A DNA stretch of 64,000 nucleotides from Bacteroides sp. MSB163 (GCF_036416795.1 NZ_CP143867.1:5944001-6008000); one strand, 5' to 3'; shown: positions 18,134-27,232, numbered from the stretch's first letter. The notes: generated by a model from the sequence alone, not told the origin. Program-made: numbers and translations.

Positions 18134-20131
18134 TTATTTATAAATAATCAATGCAGACTGCGCCGGAACGATCATTTCTGATCCGTAAAGCGTACCCAAT
18201 CCTTTTTCACTGATAAAGCCATCCTTGCAAACAACTGTATACTTACCCTCGGGAACTGTTAGTTTAGCAGGTTCTTTACGTGAGTTCAATGCCACTATAA
18301 TATCTTCCCATGTATCACTGTTGGCATGTTCTTTCAAACGGTAGGCTATCAAGTTACTGCCTTCCACCGGAAGGAATTCCAAATGCTTACGTACCAGATC
18401 CGCATCTCCCATGCGGAAAGCAGGGTGATTCTTGCGTAACTGTATCAGACCTTTATAATAAGCGAAAACATCTGCATGTTCTGCTTTACGTTTCCAGTCA
18501 ATAGCATTAATAGAGTCAGGACTTTGATAACTGTTATGCACGCCCTTCTTATCACGCATCACCTCTTCACCGGCATAAATAAACGGTATGCCTTGTGAAG
18601 TAAATACAGCCGTTTGAGCCAATTTATCCAATTTTATCAACTCCTGTGGCGTAATACCCGGAACACTTGCATTCAGTCTGTCAACCAAGCACATATCATC
18701 ATGGCAAGAAACATAACTGACCATCTGTGTCGGCTGTTCAGCCCAGGAAGCCTTACTATAATTCACCAAATCATTGTCCACTTGCGGATGCTTGACAGCA
18801 CCAACAATACCAAACTTGATACTCTCCTCTCCTCCCGGAACTCCGGCAAGAAAAGCACCTTGATGATTGTCATTGAACGGACCACGCAATCCATCACGCA
18901 TTTCATCAGAAAATGCAGCAATACCCGGCATCCGGTAAGTATTCGCTTTCATAGCCAACGAGTCTTCCGGCATCTGGGGAACTTTAGCCGCCCAACCTTC
19001 ACCATAAATAATGATACTCGGGTCAACTGCTGTAACTGCCTTACGAATTTCATTCATCGTTGCTATATCATGAATCCCCATCAGATCAAAGCGGAAACCG
19101 TCAAGGTGATATTCATTAAGCCAATGCAACACAGACTCTATCATATATTTCCGCATCATAGGACGGTTACTTGCCGTTTCATTGCCGCAAGCGGAAGCGT
19201 CAGCAAAGCTGCCGTCCGGCATCTGGCGATAAAAATATCCCGGCACCGTACGTTCAAAGTTGCTTTCAGCCGTATTGAATGTATGGTTATACACCACGTC
19301 CAACACTACGCGAATTCCTGCTTTATGCAAAGCCTGCACCATCTGTTTGAACTCTTTAATACGAACAGCAGGATCATAAGGATCGGTAGAATATGAACCA
19401 TCAGGCACATTGTAATTCTGCGGATCATACCCCCAATTGTATTTGTTTTCATCCAATCTGGCCTCGTCTACGGAAGCATAGTCATAAGATGGCAGAAGAT
19501 GTACATGCGTCACACCCAGTTCTTTCATGTGATCAATACCTGTTGCCAATTGTTCAGGACTCAATGTACCTTCTTCTGTCAATGCCAGGAATTTACCTTT
19601 GTGCTGAATACCGGAAGAAGGATCAATAGAGAAATCGCGGTGATGCATTTCATAAATAATCGCATCTACCGGAGAAGCCAACGCAGGCCGTTTATCTGCT
19701 GCCCAGCCTTCGGGATCAGTCGCACTCATATCTATAATTGCGGCACGCTTTCCATTTACTCCTACGGATTTGGCATTGATGCCCGGAGTATCTCCCAACC
19801 ATTTATCTTTAATCTTCACATTGAATGTATAGAATTTCCCTATCAGGTCTTTCTCCACCTTTGCTGTCCATGTTCCTTCCTTATCAGCCATCATTGAAAC
19901 GGTTTCATAAGCATGACCACCGTCACCGGTATCAAACAACATCAGACGTACTTCATCGGCAGTAGGTGCCCACAATGTAAAACTTGTAACTTCAGGAGTA
20001 TACTCCATCTCCGTCAAGTCATCCGAGCGGACAGGATACAGTTCATAAGATGCGTACTCTTTTTTTGCCGGAGAACAACTGACAATCGTAGCAGCCGCCA
20101 CTCCAATCAAGGCAAGTTCATTCATTTTCAT
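18134..20131 (-). CDS. pulA: Type I pullulanase lipoprotein (GH13)
   Basis: 665 residues; hydrolyses alpha-1,6 branches of pullulan or starch dextrins. Lipobox at Cys19 (TIVSC). A CBM48-like beta domain (about 40-130, TSFTLWAPTADEVRLMLFD) is followed by the GH13 barrel. The type I pullulanase signature YNWGYDPQNYNVP is present. Catalytic residues read as Asp349 (GFRFDLMG), Glu378 (YGEGWA) and the Asp of SCHDD. It probably sits in the outer membrane or periplasm and would complement the starch locus at 36.6-49.7 kb, but it is 16 kb away and lacks the operator seen there. Confidence 0.92.
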   Translation of the reverse strand: MKMNELALIGVAAATIVSCSPAKKEYASYELYPVRSDDLTEMEYTPEVTSFTLWAPTADEVRLMLFDTGDGGHAYETVSMMADKEGTWTAKVEKDLIGKFYTFNVKIKDKWLGDTPGINAKSVGVNGKRAAIIDMSATDPEGWAADKRPALASPVDAIIYEMHHRDFSIDPSSGIQHKGKFLALTEEGTLSPEQLATGIDHMKELGVTHVHLLPSYDYASVDEARLDENKYNWGYDPQNYNVPDGSYSTDPYDPAVRIKEFKQMVQALHKAGIRVVLDVVYNHTFNTAESNFERTVPGYFYRQMPDGSFADASACGNETASNRPMMRKYMIESVLHWLNEYHLDGFRFDLMGIHDIATMNEIRKAVTAVDPSIIIYGEGWAAKVPQMPEDSLAMKANTYRMPGIAAFSDEMRDGLRGPFNDNHQGAFLAGVPGGEESIKFGIVGAVKHPQVDNDLVNYSKASWAEQPTQMVSYVSCHDDMCLVDRLNASVPGITPQELIKLDKLAQTAVFTSQGIPFIYAGEEVMRDKKGVHNSYQSPDSINAIDWKRKAEHADVFAYYKGLIQLRKNHPAFRMGDADLVRKHLEFLPVEGSNLIAYRLKEHANSDTWEDIIVALNSRKEPAKLTVPEGKYTVVCKDGFISEKGLGTLYGSEMIVPAQSALIIYK

Positions 20132-20141
20132 GGTAGTTATT

Positions 20142-20183
20142 TTAAGTATTAAGTATCAAGTATTAAGTATTAGGTATGAGATA
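20142..20183. repeat. Heptamer tandem array between pulA and ruvC
   Basis: Six 7-base units on the plus strand (TTAAGTA x3 with variants TCAAGTA, TTAGGTA, TGAGATA) fill the space between the pullulanase start and the ruvC stop at 20184. Confidence 0.7.
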
Positions 20184-20753
20184 TTATCGCTTTACTTTAT
20201 CGGGATTCTTGGCGATGAAATCTTTCCAGCCGTGATATCCTTTCTCTACTGTAGGACGTCCCATTTGCAGAAAGTGGCAATAAGCGGCGGCAAGACCATC
20301 CGTAGCATCCATAAATGTAGGCATATCTTCCTTTGCAAAATGCAACATGCGTTGCAACATATCCGCTACCTGCTCCTTAGAAGCCTGACCGTTTCCGGTG
20401 ATAGCCATTTTGATTTTTAAAGGAGCATATTCCGTAATCGGTATGTCCCGGCTGAGAGCGGCCGCCATAGCAACACCTTGTGCACGCCCCAACTTCAGCA
20501 TAGACTGTACATTCTTCCCGAAAAAGGGTGCTTCAATGGCAAGTTCATCAGGCAGATAGCTCTCGATAATACTCAACACCCGTTCGTGTATATGACGTAA
20601 CTTCAGGTAATGATCACCCATTTTACGCAGATCAATAATGCCCATAGCTATCATCTCAGGTTTTGTTCCCTGTACACGCAAAACTCCGTATCCCATAATG
20701 GTCGTACCGGGGTCAATGCCCAGAATTATCTTTTCCTTGACAGGCTGTATCAC
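20184..20753 (-). CDS. ruvC: Holliday junction resolvase RuvC
   Basis: 189 residues; the endonuclease that resolves Holliday junctions with RuvAB. The acidic active site is visible: GIDPGT near residue 14, LAIEAPFFGKN, and DATDGLAAAYCH near residue 148. The start ATG overlaps the stop of the upstream DUF4286 gene by 4 bases, indicating translational coupling, an order commonly seen in Bacteroides. Confidence 0.96.
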   Translation of the reverse strand: MIQPVKEKIILGIDPGTTIMGYGVLRVQGTKPEMIAMGIIDLRKMGDHYLKLRHIHERVLSIIESYLPDELAIEAPFFGKNVQSMLKLGRAQGVAMAAALSRDIPITEYAPLKIKMAITGNGQASKEQVADMLQRMLHFAKEDMPTFMDATDGLAAAYCHFLQMGRPTVEKGYHGWKDFIAKNPDKVKR

Positions 20754-21055
20754 TCTATCACCTCCATCAGTGTAGGAAACCCTACCACTTTATCCTGGAA
20801 TATCTTAACCAGTTCTTCGTTCAACTTCGTTCCCTGTTCCAGATGCCAACGATGCAAGATACCGGAATTTTCCACTTCGAACTGAAGGGAATAACAGGTA
20901 CTACCCTCTTCACGATGACTGAGTACACGAACAATGCGCGGTGTATGCAATGACCCTGTCTTTTCTACTTCGGGTAAATAGAATTCTTTGATCCAGATCA
21001 GGAAGTTATCTTCCTGTCCTTCTTCTACTTGATAGGTGGTATTATAAATCAGCAT
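20750..21055 (-). CDS. DUF4286 protein
   Basis: 101 residues from the ATG at 21055; an upstream in-frame codon would add a basic tail overlapping the promoter. The sequence (MLIYNTTYQVEEG...) matches the DUF4286 family, small alpha/beta proteins of unknown function with a ferredoxin-like pattern. Coupled to ruvC through a 4-base overlap. Confidence 0.85.
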   Translation of the reverse strand: MLIYNTTYQVEEGQEDNFLIWIKEFYLPEVEKTGSLHTPRIVRVLSHREEGSTCYSLQFEVENSGILHRWHLEQGTKLNEELVKIFQDKVVGFPTLMEVIE

Positions 21056-21079
21056 ATTTTTTTCTTTCACTTTGTTTCG

Positions 21080-21087
21080 CAAACATA
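21080..21087 (-). promoter_or_regulatory. -7 element for the DUF4286-ruvC operon
   Basis: TATGTTTG on the minus strand, 24 bases before the ATG at 21055. Divergent from the tRNA promoter 23 bases away. Confidence 0.6.
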
Positions 21088-21110
21088 GCAATTATTTCAG
21101 AATAATGCAT

Positions 21111-21118
21111 TATATTTG
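21111..21118 (+). promoter_or_regulatory. -7 element for tRNA-Ala
   Basis: TATATTTG, a perfect TAnnTTTG, 51 bases before the tRNA. The leader includes an imperfect hairpin CCTCGC...GCGAAGG at 21139-21161. Confidence 0.6.
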
Positions 21119-21169
21119 CGCCATCAAAAAGAGAGAAACCTCGCAAACGTTAGCGAAGGGTCAAAAAAA

Positions 21170-21246
21170 GGGGGGGTAGCTCATCTGGCTAGAGCGCGAC
21201 ACTGGCAGTGTCGAGGTGATCGGTTCGAGTCCGATACTCTCCACCA
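21170..21246 (+). tRNA. tRNA-Ala (anticodon GGC)
   Basis: 77 bases including an encoded CCA. D stem GCTC/GAGC, anticodon stem CGACA/TGTCG with loop CTGGCAG (anticodon GGC), T stem ATCGG/CCGAT with TTCGAGT loop. The acceptor pairs six of seven positions and includes G3:U70, the alanine identity pair. Position 7:66 is G:A if the stem is numbered from 21170. Confidence 0.95.
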
Positions 21247-21256
21247 TAGAAAACGA

Positions 21257-21291
21257 GGGATATATCAGAAAGATGATATATTCCTTTTTTT
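21257..21291 (+). terminator. Terminator after tRNA-Ala
   Basis: GGATATATCA pairs with TGATATATTCC (one bulged T) around an AGAAA-type loop, followed by seven T residues. Confidence 0.8.
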
Positions 21292-21342
21292 ATTCCATTT
21301 CCCCATCTATCTTTTATAAATCCGGAAAAGTAGTAAGTGAAT

Positions 21343-21395
21343 AAAGTGAAATGGTTCATTCAAGCATTCACACTCAAACGAACCATTTCACCTTT
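21343..21395 (-). terminator. Likely terminator hairpin after tonB
   Basis: A perfect 12-bp inverted repeat (21346-21357 and 21380-21391, arm GTGAAATGGTTC) lies 34 bases past the stop of the TonB gene and is followed on the minus strand by TTTATT. The 22-base loop is long for a terminator, so it may be a processing or regulatory hairpin. Confidence 0.5.
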
Positions 21396-21428
21396 AATCA
21401 AACAATGTAATGATTGCTAAAACTTATC

Positions 21429-22115
21429 CTATTTTAACTTAAACGTCACAGGCACTGTAAACTTGCAGCGTACGGGTACGCCACGTTGTTTTCCGGGCTT
21501 CCATTTCGGCATGGTAGAAATAACGCGAACCGCTTCTTTGTCCAGATAAGGATCAACGCCTCTTATCACGGTCACATCCACGATACTACCATCCTTGTTT
21601 ACAACAAACTGCACAGTTACACGCCCCTGGGTTCCATTCTCTTGTGGAATGGTGGGATACTTGATATTCTTACTCAAATACTGTAAAAGACCGACTGTAC
21701 CACCATTGAGAAATTGCGGATTTTCTTCCACAACTTCAAAAATCTCATCTTCTACCGGCACATCTTCGTCCACAGTGACTGGTATATGTTTCACTACCAC
21801 ATCCTCACCGGTTTCTTCCGAAGAGGCGAAATTGGTTTCTTCTACATTAGCGTCATCATCTATTATTATCAATACATCATTAATAGGAGTAACCTGAGGT
21901 GGAGGTGGGGGAGCAACCTCAGGCTGCCTTGTAAGAGGGATCTCCATGTCCTGTTCAAACACATTTTCGACGATACGACCACTCGTGTCAATCTTAATAT
22001 CACGCGTCCATTCAAACGCTACGAACATGAAGGCAAGTACGACTACATAACCCACAAGTAACCACGTGGGTCTCTTGCTTTCCAAGTTTGCTTTGGGTGT
22101 TTTTTTGGTTTCCAT
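21429..22115 (-). CDS. TonB-family energy transducer
   Basis: 228 residues. One membrane helix near the N terminus (about 18-37), a Pro/Glu/Val-rich periplasmic spacer (about 60-140) and a C-terminal TonB domain (about 145-228) with GRVTVQFVVNKDGSIVDV and the final MPKWKPGKQRGVPVRCKF. It would carry proton-motive-force energy from ExbBD to TonB-dependent receptors, possibly including the SusC proteins here. No exbB/exbD adjoin it. Confidence 0.9.
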   Translation of the reverse strand: METKKTPKANLESKRPTWLLVGYVVVLAFMFVAFEWTRDIKIDTSGRIVENVFEQDMEIPLTRQPEVAPPPPPQVTPINDVLIIIDDDANVEETNFASSEETGEDVVVKHIPVTVDEDVPVEDEIFEVVEENPQFLNGGTVGLLQYLSKNIKYPTIPQENGTQGRVTVQFVVNKDGSIVDVTVIRGVDPYLDKEAVRVISTMPKWKPGKQRGVPVRCKFTVPVTFKLK

Positions 22116-22351
22116 AGTTTACAAATTAGTTACTATATAATGTCTTCCGTTAAGAATCCGACACTATACAGATATTGTTAGTAATACGAAAACACTTGTG
22201 GCCACTATTTTCTGTAATAAAGATAGTTGAATAGCTATTAAGTTGTTATCAGAGAGGCCTATTAATATACTTTTTTAATATCTGTTCGAAAAAATTGCTT
22301 AGCAAAAAGATTATTTACGCCGGAATACTTAAGAATACTAAAAAAAGCTGC

Positions 22352-22359
22352 TACCTTTG
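22352..22359 (+). promoter_or_regulatory. -7 element for the 76-residue protein
   Basis: TACCTTTG (TAnnTTTG), 22 bases before the ATG at 22382. Confidence 0.65.
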
Positions 22360-22381
22360 CCTAACAAATCAATCATAAAAA

Positions 22382-22612
22382 ATGAAACAAACTAAATCAG
22401 GGAAAAGCGACATCATACTGCATACGCTTAACCCTTATGACCCTGAAATGCAGCGTTACCTTTCCCTCTCTAAAAAAATCGAGCAATTGATGAATAATGC
22501 GGAAGATGAAAATGACTCATGTATTCCTATTGAGCTTGTAGCAGAATTCTGTGTATTGCAAGAAAAACTTTATCAGAAAGCACTAAAAAAGAACAAAGAA
22601 GAAGCTAATTAA
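22382..22612 (+). CDS. Small acidic/basic cytoplasmic protein, unknown
   Basis: 76 residues, not recognised. No signal peptide or membrane segment. The sequence is predicted mostly helical (YLSLSKKIEQLMNNAEDEND, then AEFCVLQEKLYQKALKKNKEE) with a charged C terminus, so a small helical adaptor is plausible. A good TAnnTTTG element and single-gene context support it being real. The 11-bp repeat array lies just downstream. Confidence 0.65.
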   Translation: MKQTKSGKSDIILHTLNPYDPEMQRYLSLSKKIEQLMNNAEDENDSCIPIELVAEFCVLQEKLYQKALKKNKEEAN

Positions 22613-22680
22613 CCTCCCACAAAGATAAGAAGGACGGTGCATAGCCGACAAGGATAATGATTATCCGCAATCTATACGAT

Positions 22681-22822
22681 TCGTACCCGGCCCGTACCAG
22701 GTCCGTAGTTGCTCCGTATCTAAGAAATCAGGTAAAATATAGAGCTGATACAGAGCATCTACGGACTTGATACGGACCTGATACGGAGATTGCGTGGAGA
22801 TTGCATGGAGATACTACGAAGA
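22681..22822. repeat. 11-bp-period array in two opposed halves
   Basis: Left half 22681-22724: four 11-base units with core CCGTA. Right half 22746-22822: seven 11-base units of the form TGATACGGAGA with decay at the end. The core of one half (CCGTA) is the complement of the other (TACGG), so the halves are inverted and can base-pair. It fills most of the gap before pheS, and I see no coding frame across it. Confidence 0.75.
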
Positions 22823-22905
22823 TTTACACCTAACCAGCCACAGACTTTTTCCCCGCGACAGATTAATTTTATAAAAAGATTGGGAGCGAAATCATGATAA
22901 AGTTG

Positions 22906-22913
22906 TATCTTTG
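22906..22913 (+). promoter_or_regulatory. -7 element for pheS
   Basis: TATCTTTG, 40 bases before the ATG at 22954. It lies inside a longer in-frame reading frame, which supports the later start. Confidence 0.7.
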
Positions 22914-22953
22914 CACTGTTTTATGTATTTCAGAAATAAATAATAACGACGAT

Positions 22954-23973
22954 ATGATAGATAAAATCAACCAGCTTCTGCAAGAAGTGGAAGCACTGAA
23001 AGCTGCCAACGCCGAGGAACTGGAAGCGCTCCGCATCAAATACCTTAGTAAAAAAGGTGCTATCAATGACTTGATGGCAGACTTCCGCAACGTGGCTGCC
23101 GAACAGAAGAAAGAAGTCGGCATGAGACTGAATGAACTGAAAAACAAGGCGCAGGAAAAGATTAACGCCCTGAAAGAACAGTTCGAAAGCCAGGATACGG
23201 ATTGTGACGACATTGACCTCACCCGCTCCGCTTATCCGGTAGAACTGGGTACACGCCACCCGCTCACCATCGTAAAAAACGAAATCATCGATATATTTGC
23301 ACGTCTGGGTTTCAGTATTGCCGAAGGTCCGGAAATTGAGGATGACTGGCACGTGTTCTCCGCATTGAATTTTGCTGAAGATCACCCCGCACGCGATATG
23401 CAGGATACTTTCTTCATCGAAGCGCATCCTGACATCGTATTGCGTACGCACACTTCATCTGTACAAACACGCATTATGGAAGTCTCACAACCTCCTATCC
23501 GCATTATTTGTCCGGGACGCGTATATCGTAACGAAGCTATCAGCTATCGCGCACACTGCTTTTTCCACCAGGTAGAGGCGTTGTACGTAGATAAAGACGT
23601 ATCTTTCACTGATCTGAAACAGGTGTTATTGCTCTTTGCCAAAGAAATGTTCGGCGAAGATACCAAGATCCGTCTGCGTCCGTCTTATTTCCCGTTCACG
23701 GAACCTAGTGCCGAAATGGACATCAGTTGTAACATTTGTGGTGGAAAGGGCTGTCCGTTCTGCAAGCATACCGGCTGGGTAGAAATCCTAGGTTGCGGTA
23801 TGGTAGACCCCAACGTATTGGAAAGTAACGGTATCGACAGTAAGGTATACAGCGGATACGCCCTCGGTATGGGTATCGAGCGTATTACGAACCTGAAATA
23901 TCAGGTGAAAGACCTTCGTATGTTTTCCGAAAACGACACAAGATTCCTGAAGGAATTCGAAGCCGCTTACTAA
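22954..23973 (+). CDS. pheS: Phenylalanine-tRNA ligase alpha subunit
   Basis: 339 residues; catalytic subunit of the alpha2beta2 enzyme that charges tRNA-Phe. The N-terminal coiled coil (about 1-85) binds tRNA. Class II motifs follow: RTHTSSVQTR, motif 2 around FHQVEALYVDKD, and motif 3 GYALGMGIERI near the C terminus. A CNICGGKGCPFCKHTGW segment carries four cysteines. I chose the ATG at 22954 because the coiled coil starts there and the promoter lies upstream. pheT is not adjacent. Confidence 0.96.
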   Translation: MIDKINQLLQEVEALKAANAEELEALRIKYLSKKGAINDLMADFRNVAAEQKKEVGMRLNELKNKAQEKINALKEQFESQDTDCDDIDLTRSAYPVELGTRHPLTIVKNEIIDIFARLGFSIAEGPEIEDDWHVFSALNFAEDHPARDMQDTFFIEAHPDIVLRTHTSSVQTRIMEVSQPPIRIICPGRVYRNEAISYRAHCFFHQVEALYVDKDVSFTDLKQVLLLFAKEMFGEDTKIRLRPSYFPFTEPSAEMDISCNICGGKGCPFCKHTGWVEILGCGMVDPNVLESNGIDSKVYSGYALGMGIERITNLKYQVKDLRMFSENDTRFLKEFEAAY

Positions 23974-23981
23974 AATAAGTA

Positions 23982-24005
23982 GAGAGTTGAGAATTCTCAA
24001 CTCTC
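23982..24005. repeat. Perfect 24-bp palindrome between pheS and MFS gene
   Basis: A 12-bp arm GAGAGTTGAGAA and its exact complement with no spacer, 9 bases past the pheS stop. It reads as heptamer units (AGTTGAG, AATTCTC, AACTCTC). Lacking a T-run, it is more likely an RNA hairpin affecting pheS/MFS expression than a classic terminator. Confidence 0.7.
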
Positions 24006-24017
24006 AATTTAATAAGA

Positions 24018-25214
24018 ATGAAAGATAAGCTTGTTACTTCCAGTTATTGTTTTATTCTCGCAGCCAACTTCCTGCTGTACTTCGGATTCTGGTTGCTGAT
24101 ACCGGTACTACCTTTTTACCTGTCCGAAGTATTCAGTGCCGGCAATTCTACAATCGGTATCATTCTTTCCTGCTACACAGTAGCTGCATTGTGTATCCGT
24201 CCTTTCTCCGGTTATTTTCTGGACAGCTTTGCACGCAAACCTTTATATTTGATAGCTTACTTCATCTTTATGACGATGTTTGCCGGATACATCATTGCAG
24301 GCTCGCTTACACTGTTTATCATGTTCCGTATCATACAGGGAGTATCGTTCGGAATGGTAACCGTAGGTGGTAACACAGTGGTGATTGACATCATGCCATC
24401 TTCACGACGCGGAGAAGGACTGGGATACTATGGGCTTTCAAACAACATTGCAATGGCAGTGGGTCCGATGTCAGGATTATTTCTGCATGATGCGGGAATG
24501 AGTTTTACTACCATATTCTGCAGTTCACTGGGATCCTGTATGGCAGGTTTCGTTTGCGCTTCTCTTGTAAAGACTCCTTATAAACCACCTGTGAGACGGG
24601 AACCGATATCTCTCGACCGATTCATATTACTGAAAGGGATTCCGGCAGGTATCAGCCTCTTGTTGCTTTCCATTCCTTATGGAATGACGACCAACTATGT
24701 GGCTATGTATGCCAAACAAATCGGAATCAATGCCACCACAGGTTTCTTCTTCACTTTCATGGCGATAGGGATGGCTATTTCACGTATATTCTCCGGAAAG
24801 ATTGTGGACAGAGGTAAGATAACGCAGGTTATTTCCGCCGGACTGTATCTCGTGGTGTTCAGCTTTTTCCTGCTTTCGGCCTGTGTATATCTCATCAGTT
24901 GGAACAACATGGTATGCACGATTGTTTTCTTTTCCGTGGCCTTGTTGCTGGGAGTAGGTTTCGGAATTATGTTCCCCGCTTACAACACCTTGTTTGTCAA
25001 CCTCGCTCCCAACAGCCAACGTGGTACCGCCACTTCCACCTACCTGACCTCCTGGGATGTAGGCATCGGTATCGGTATGTTGACAGGAGGATATATTGCA
25101 GAAGTCAGCACCTTTGATAAAGCTTATTTATTCGGAGCCTGCCTTACCATTGTATCCATGCTCTACTTCAATGGCAAAGTGGCTCCCAATTACCATAAAA
25201 ATAAATTGCGATGA
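24018..25214 (+). CDS. MFS transporter
   Basis: 398 residues with about 12 membrane helices. The cytoplasmic loop 2-3 motif appears in degenerate form (GYFLDSFARKPLYLIAY) and is repeated between helices 8 and 9 (GKIVDRGKITQV), typical of drug-efflux or metabolite MFS proteins. The substrate cannot be read. Its stop overlaps the nth start by 4 bases (ATGA). Confidence 0.88.
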   Translation: MKDKLVTSSYCFILAANFLLYFGFWLLIPVLPFYLSEVFSAGNSTIGIILSCYTVAALCIRPFSGYFLDSFARKPLYLIAYFIFMTMFAGYIIAGSLTLFIMFRIIQGVSFGMVTVGGNTVVIDIMPSSRRGEGLGYYGLSNNIAMAVGPMSGLFLHDAGMSFTTIFCSSLGSCMAGFVCASLVKTPYKPPVRREPISLDRFILLKGIPAGISLLLLSIPYGMTTNYVAMYAKQIGINATTGFFFTFMAIGMAISRIFSGKIVDRGKITQVISAGLYLVVFSFFLLSACVYLISWNNMVCTIVFFSVALLLGVGFGIMFPAYNTLFVNLAPNSQRGTATSTYLTSWDVGIGIGMLTGGYIAEVSTFDKAYLFGACLTIVSMLYFNGKVAPNYHKNKLR

Positions 25215-25885
25215 GAAAGAAAGAACGTTATGAAAAAGTCCTTGCCTGGTTTCGGGAAAATCGTCCCGTAGCCGAAACGGAACTGCACTATGAGACCCCG
25301 TTTCAACTGCTGATAGCGGTCATCCTCTCCGCCCAATGTACGGACAAACGGGTGAATATGATTGTTCCGCCACTGTACCGCGACTTCCCTACCCCGGAAG
25401 TTCTCGCTGCCAGTACTCCGGAAGTGATCTATGAATACATCCGTAGCGTGTCTTACCCCAACAACAAAGCAAAACACCTGGTAGGCATGGCGCAAATGTT
25501 GGTGAAAGACTTCAACAGCGAAGTACCCGGCACACTGGAAGAACTCATAAAACTTCCCGGTGTAGGACGTAAGACGGCAAACGTCATCCAATCCGTCGTA
25601 TTCAACAAAGCGGCAATGGCAGTAGACACCCATGTGTTCCGTGTAAGCCATCGCCTCGGACTGGTTTCGGACCAATGTACCACCCCGTTCAGCGTAGAAA
25701 AAGAACTGGTGAAAAACATCCCGGAAGCCGACATTCCCATTGCTCATCACTGGCTTATTCTGCACGGAAGATACGTCTGTCAGGCACGTACACCGCAATG
25801 TGACAACTGCGGTTTGCAATTGATGTGCAAATATTATTGCGAGAAGTACAAAGTTAGCAAAGAGAAGCCGGAAGATAAAGAATAA
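25211..25885 (+). CDS. nth: Endonuclease III
   Basis: 224 residues; DNA glycosylase/AP-lyase for oxidised pyrimidines. The helix-hairpin-helix LPGVGRKTANVI carries the catalytic Lys, and AVDTHVFR the catalytic Asp. The C-terminal [4Fe-4S] motif C-x6-C-x2-C-x5-C is intact (CQARTPQC, DNC, then C). Translationally coupled to the MFS gene. Confidence 0.96.
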   Translation: MRKKERYEKVLAWFRENRPVAETELHYETPFQLLIAVILSAQCTDKRVNMIVPPLYRDFPTPEVLAASTPEVIYEYIRSVSYPNNKAKHLVGMAQMLVKDFNSEVPGTLEELIKLPGVGRKTANVIQSVVFNKAAMAVDTHVFRVSHRLGLVSDQCTTPFSVEKELVKNIPEADIPIAHHWLILHGRYVCQARTPQCDNCGLQLMCKYYCEKYKVSKEKPEDKE

Positions 25886-25920
25886 ATAACGGTTTCATAG
25901 CAAAAAAAAGAAATATACAT

Positions 25921-25928
25921 TATCTTTG
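25921..25928 (+). promoter_or_regulatory. -7 element for pgk
   Basis: TATCTTTG, 47 bases before the ATG at 25976. Confidence 0.7.
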
Positions 25929-25975
25929 CACTCACTAAAAGGAATTAATAACACTTTTAAATAAAATAGAGTATT

Positions 25976-27232
25976 ATGACAATTGATCAATTCAACTTTG
26001 CCGGTAAAAAGGCATTCGTTCGTGTGGACTTCAATGTACCCTTGGACGAAAACTTCAACATTACAGATGATAACCGTATGCGTGCTGCTCTTCCTACGCT
26101 GAAGAAAATTCTGGCTGACGGTGGCAGTATAATTATCGGTTCTCACCTCGGTCGTCCGAAAGGTCCGGCTGACAAGTTCTCTTTGAAACATATCCAGAAA
26201 CATCTGTCAGATTTGTTGGGTGTTGAGGTGCAATTTGCTAGCGACTGTATGGGCGAAGAAGCTGCTGTAAAGGCTGCTGCTCTGCAACCGGGTGAAGTAC
26301 TGTTGCTTGAAAACCTTCGTTTCTATGCTGAGGAGGAAGGTAAACCCCGTGGTTTGGCAGAAGATGCGACAGACGAAGAAAAAGCTGCCGCCAAGAAAGC
26401 CGTAAAAGAAAGCCAGAAAGAATTCACCAAGAAATTGGCTTCTTATGCTGACTGTTATGTAAATGACGCTTTCGGTACAGCTCACCGCGCACACGCTTCT
26501 ACGGCTTTGATCGCTAAATATTTCGACAAAGACAGCAAGATGTTCGGTTACTTGATGGAGAAAGAAGTGAAAGCTGTTGATAAAGTATTGAATGACATCA
26601 AACGTCCGTTCACTGCTATCATGGGTGGTTCTAAGGTTTCTTCTAAAATCGAAATCATTGAGAACCTGCTGAGCAAGGTTGATAACCTGATCATCGCCGG
26701 TGGTATGACTTATACTTTCACTAAGGCTATGGGTGGCAAGATCGGTATTTCTATTTGCGAAGATGATAAACTGGATCTGGCTCTTGACCTGGTAGCAAAA
26801 GCTAAAGAAAAAGGTGTAAACCTGGTATTGGCTGTTGACGCTAAGATTGCTGATGCTTTCTCTAACGACGCCAACACTAAGTTCTGTCCGGTTGACCAAA
26901 TTCCTGATGGTTGGGAAGGTTTGGATATCGGTCCTGAAACAGAGAAAATCTTCACAGACGTTATTAAAAACTCCAAGACTATCTTGTGGAACGGTCCGAC
27001 TGGCGTATTCGAATTCGAAAACTTTACTCATGGCTCACGTGCCGTAGGTGAAGCTATCGTAGAGGCTACCAAAAACGGTGCTTTCTCACTTGTAGGTGGT
27101 GGTGACTCTGTAGCTTGCGTAAACAAGTTCGGTTTGGCAAGCGGTGTTTCTTACGTTTCAACCGGTGGTGGTGCATTGCTCGAAGCAATCGAAGGAAAAG
27201 TTCTTCCGGGTATCGCTGCTATCAACGAATAA
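25976..27232 (+). CDS. pgk: Phosphoglycerate kinase
   Basis: 418 residues, full length; glycolytic transfer of phosphate from 1,3-bisphosphoglycerate to ADP. Substrate-site RVDFNVPLD near residue 17 and GSHLGRPKG near residue 55, FGTAHRAHAS, and the C-terminal nucleotide site GGGDSVA. Codons favour T-ending GCT/GGT/CGT more than the neighbours, as expected for a highly expressed gene. Flanked by its own promoter and terminator. Confidence 0.97.
   Translation: MTIDQFNFAGKKAFVRVDFNVPLDENFNITDDNRMRAALPTLKKILADGGSIIIGSHLGRPKGPADKFSLKHIQKHLSDLLGVEVQFASDCMGEEAAVKAAALQPGEVLLLENLRFYAEEEGKPRGLAEDATDEEKAAAKKAVKESQKEFTKKLASYADCYVNDAFGTAHRAHASTALIAKYFDKDSKMFGYLMEKEVKAVDKVLNDIKRPFTAIMGGSKVSSKIEIIENLLSKVDNLIIAGGMTYTFTKAMGGKIGISICEDDKLDLALDLVAKAKEKGVNLVLAVDAKIADAFSNDANTKFCPVDQIPDGWEGLDIGPETEKIFTDVIKNSKTILWNGPTGVFEFENFTHGSRAVGEAIVEATKNGAFSLVGGGDSVACVNKFGLASGVSYVSTGGGALLEAIEGKVLPGIAAINE

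Noticed and set aside
18134..20131. Pullulanase as part of the sus operon
   Set aside because: It is 16 kb away, separated by housekeeping genes, and no TGCAAACGRTTGCA site was found upstream.
21141..21156. LacI-type operator in the tRNA-Ala leader (TCGCAAACGTTAGCGA)
   Set aside because: It lies downstream of the tRNA promoter, the flanks form an RNA hairpin, and the arms do not match the two starch operators.
26207..27031. 274-codon open frame antisense to pgk
   Set aside because: The pgk frame is full length with all motifs. The antisense frame has no domain or promoter and follows from the strong codon bias of pgk.
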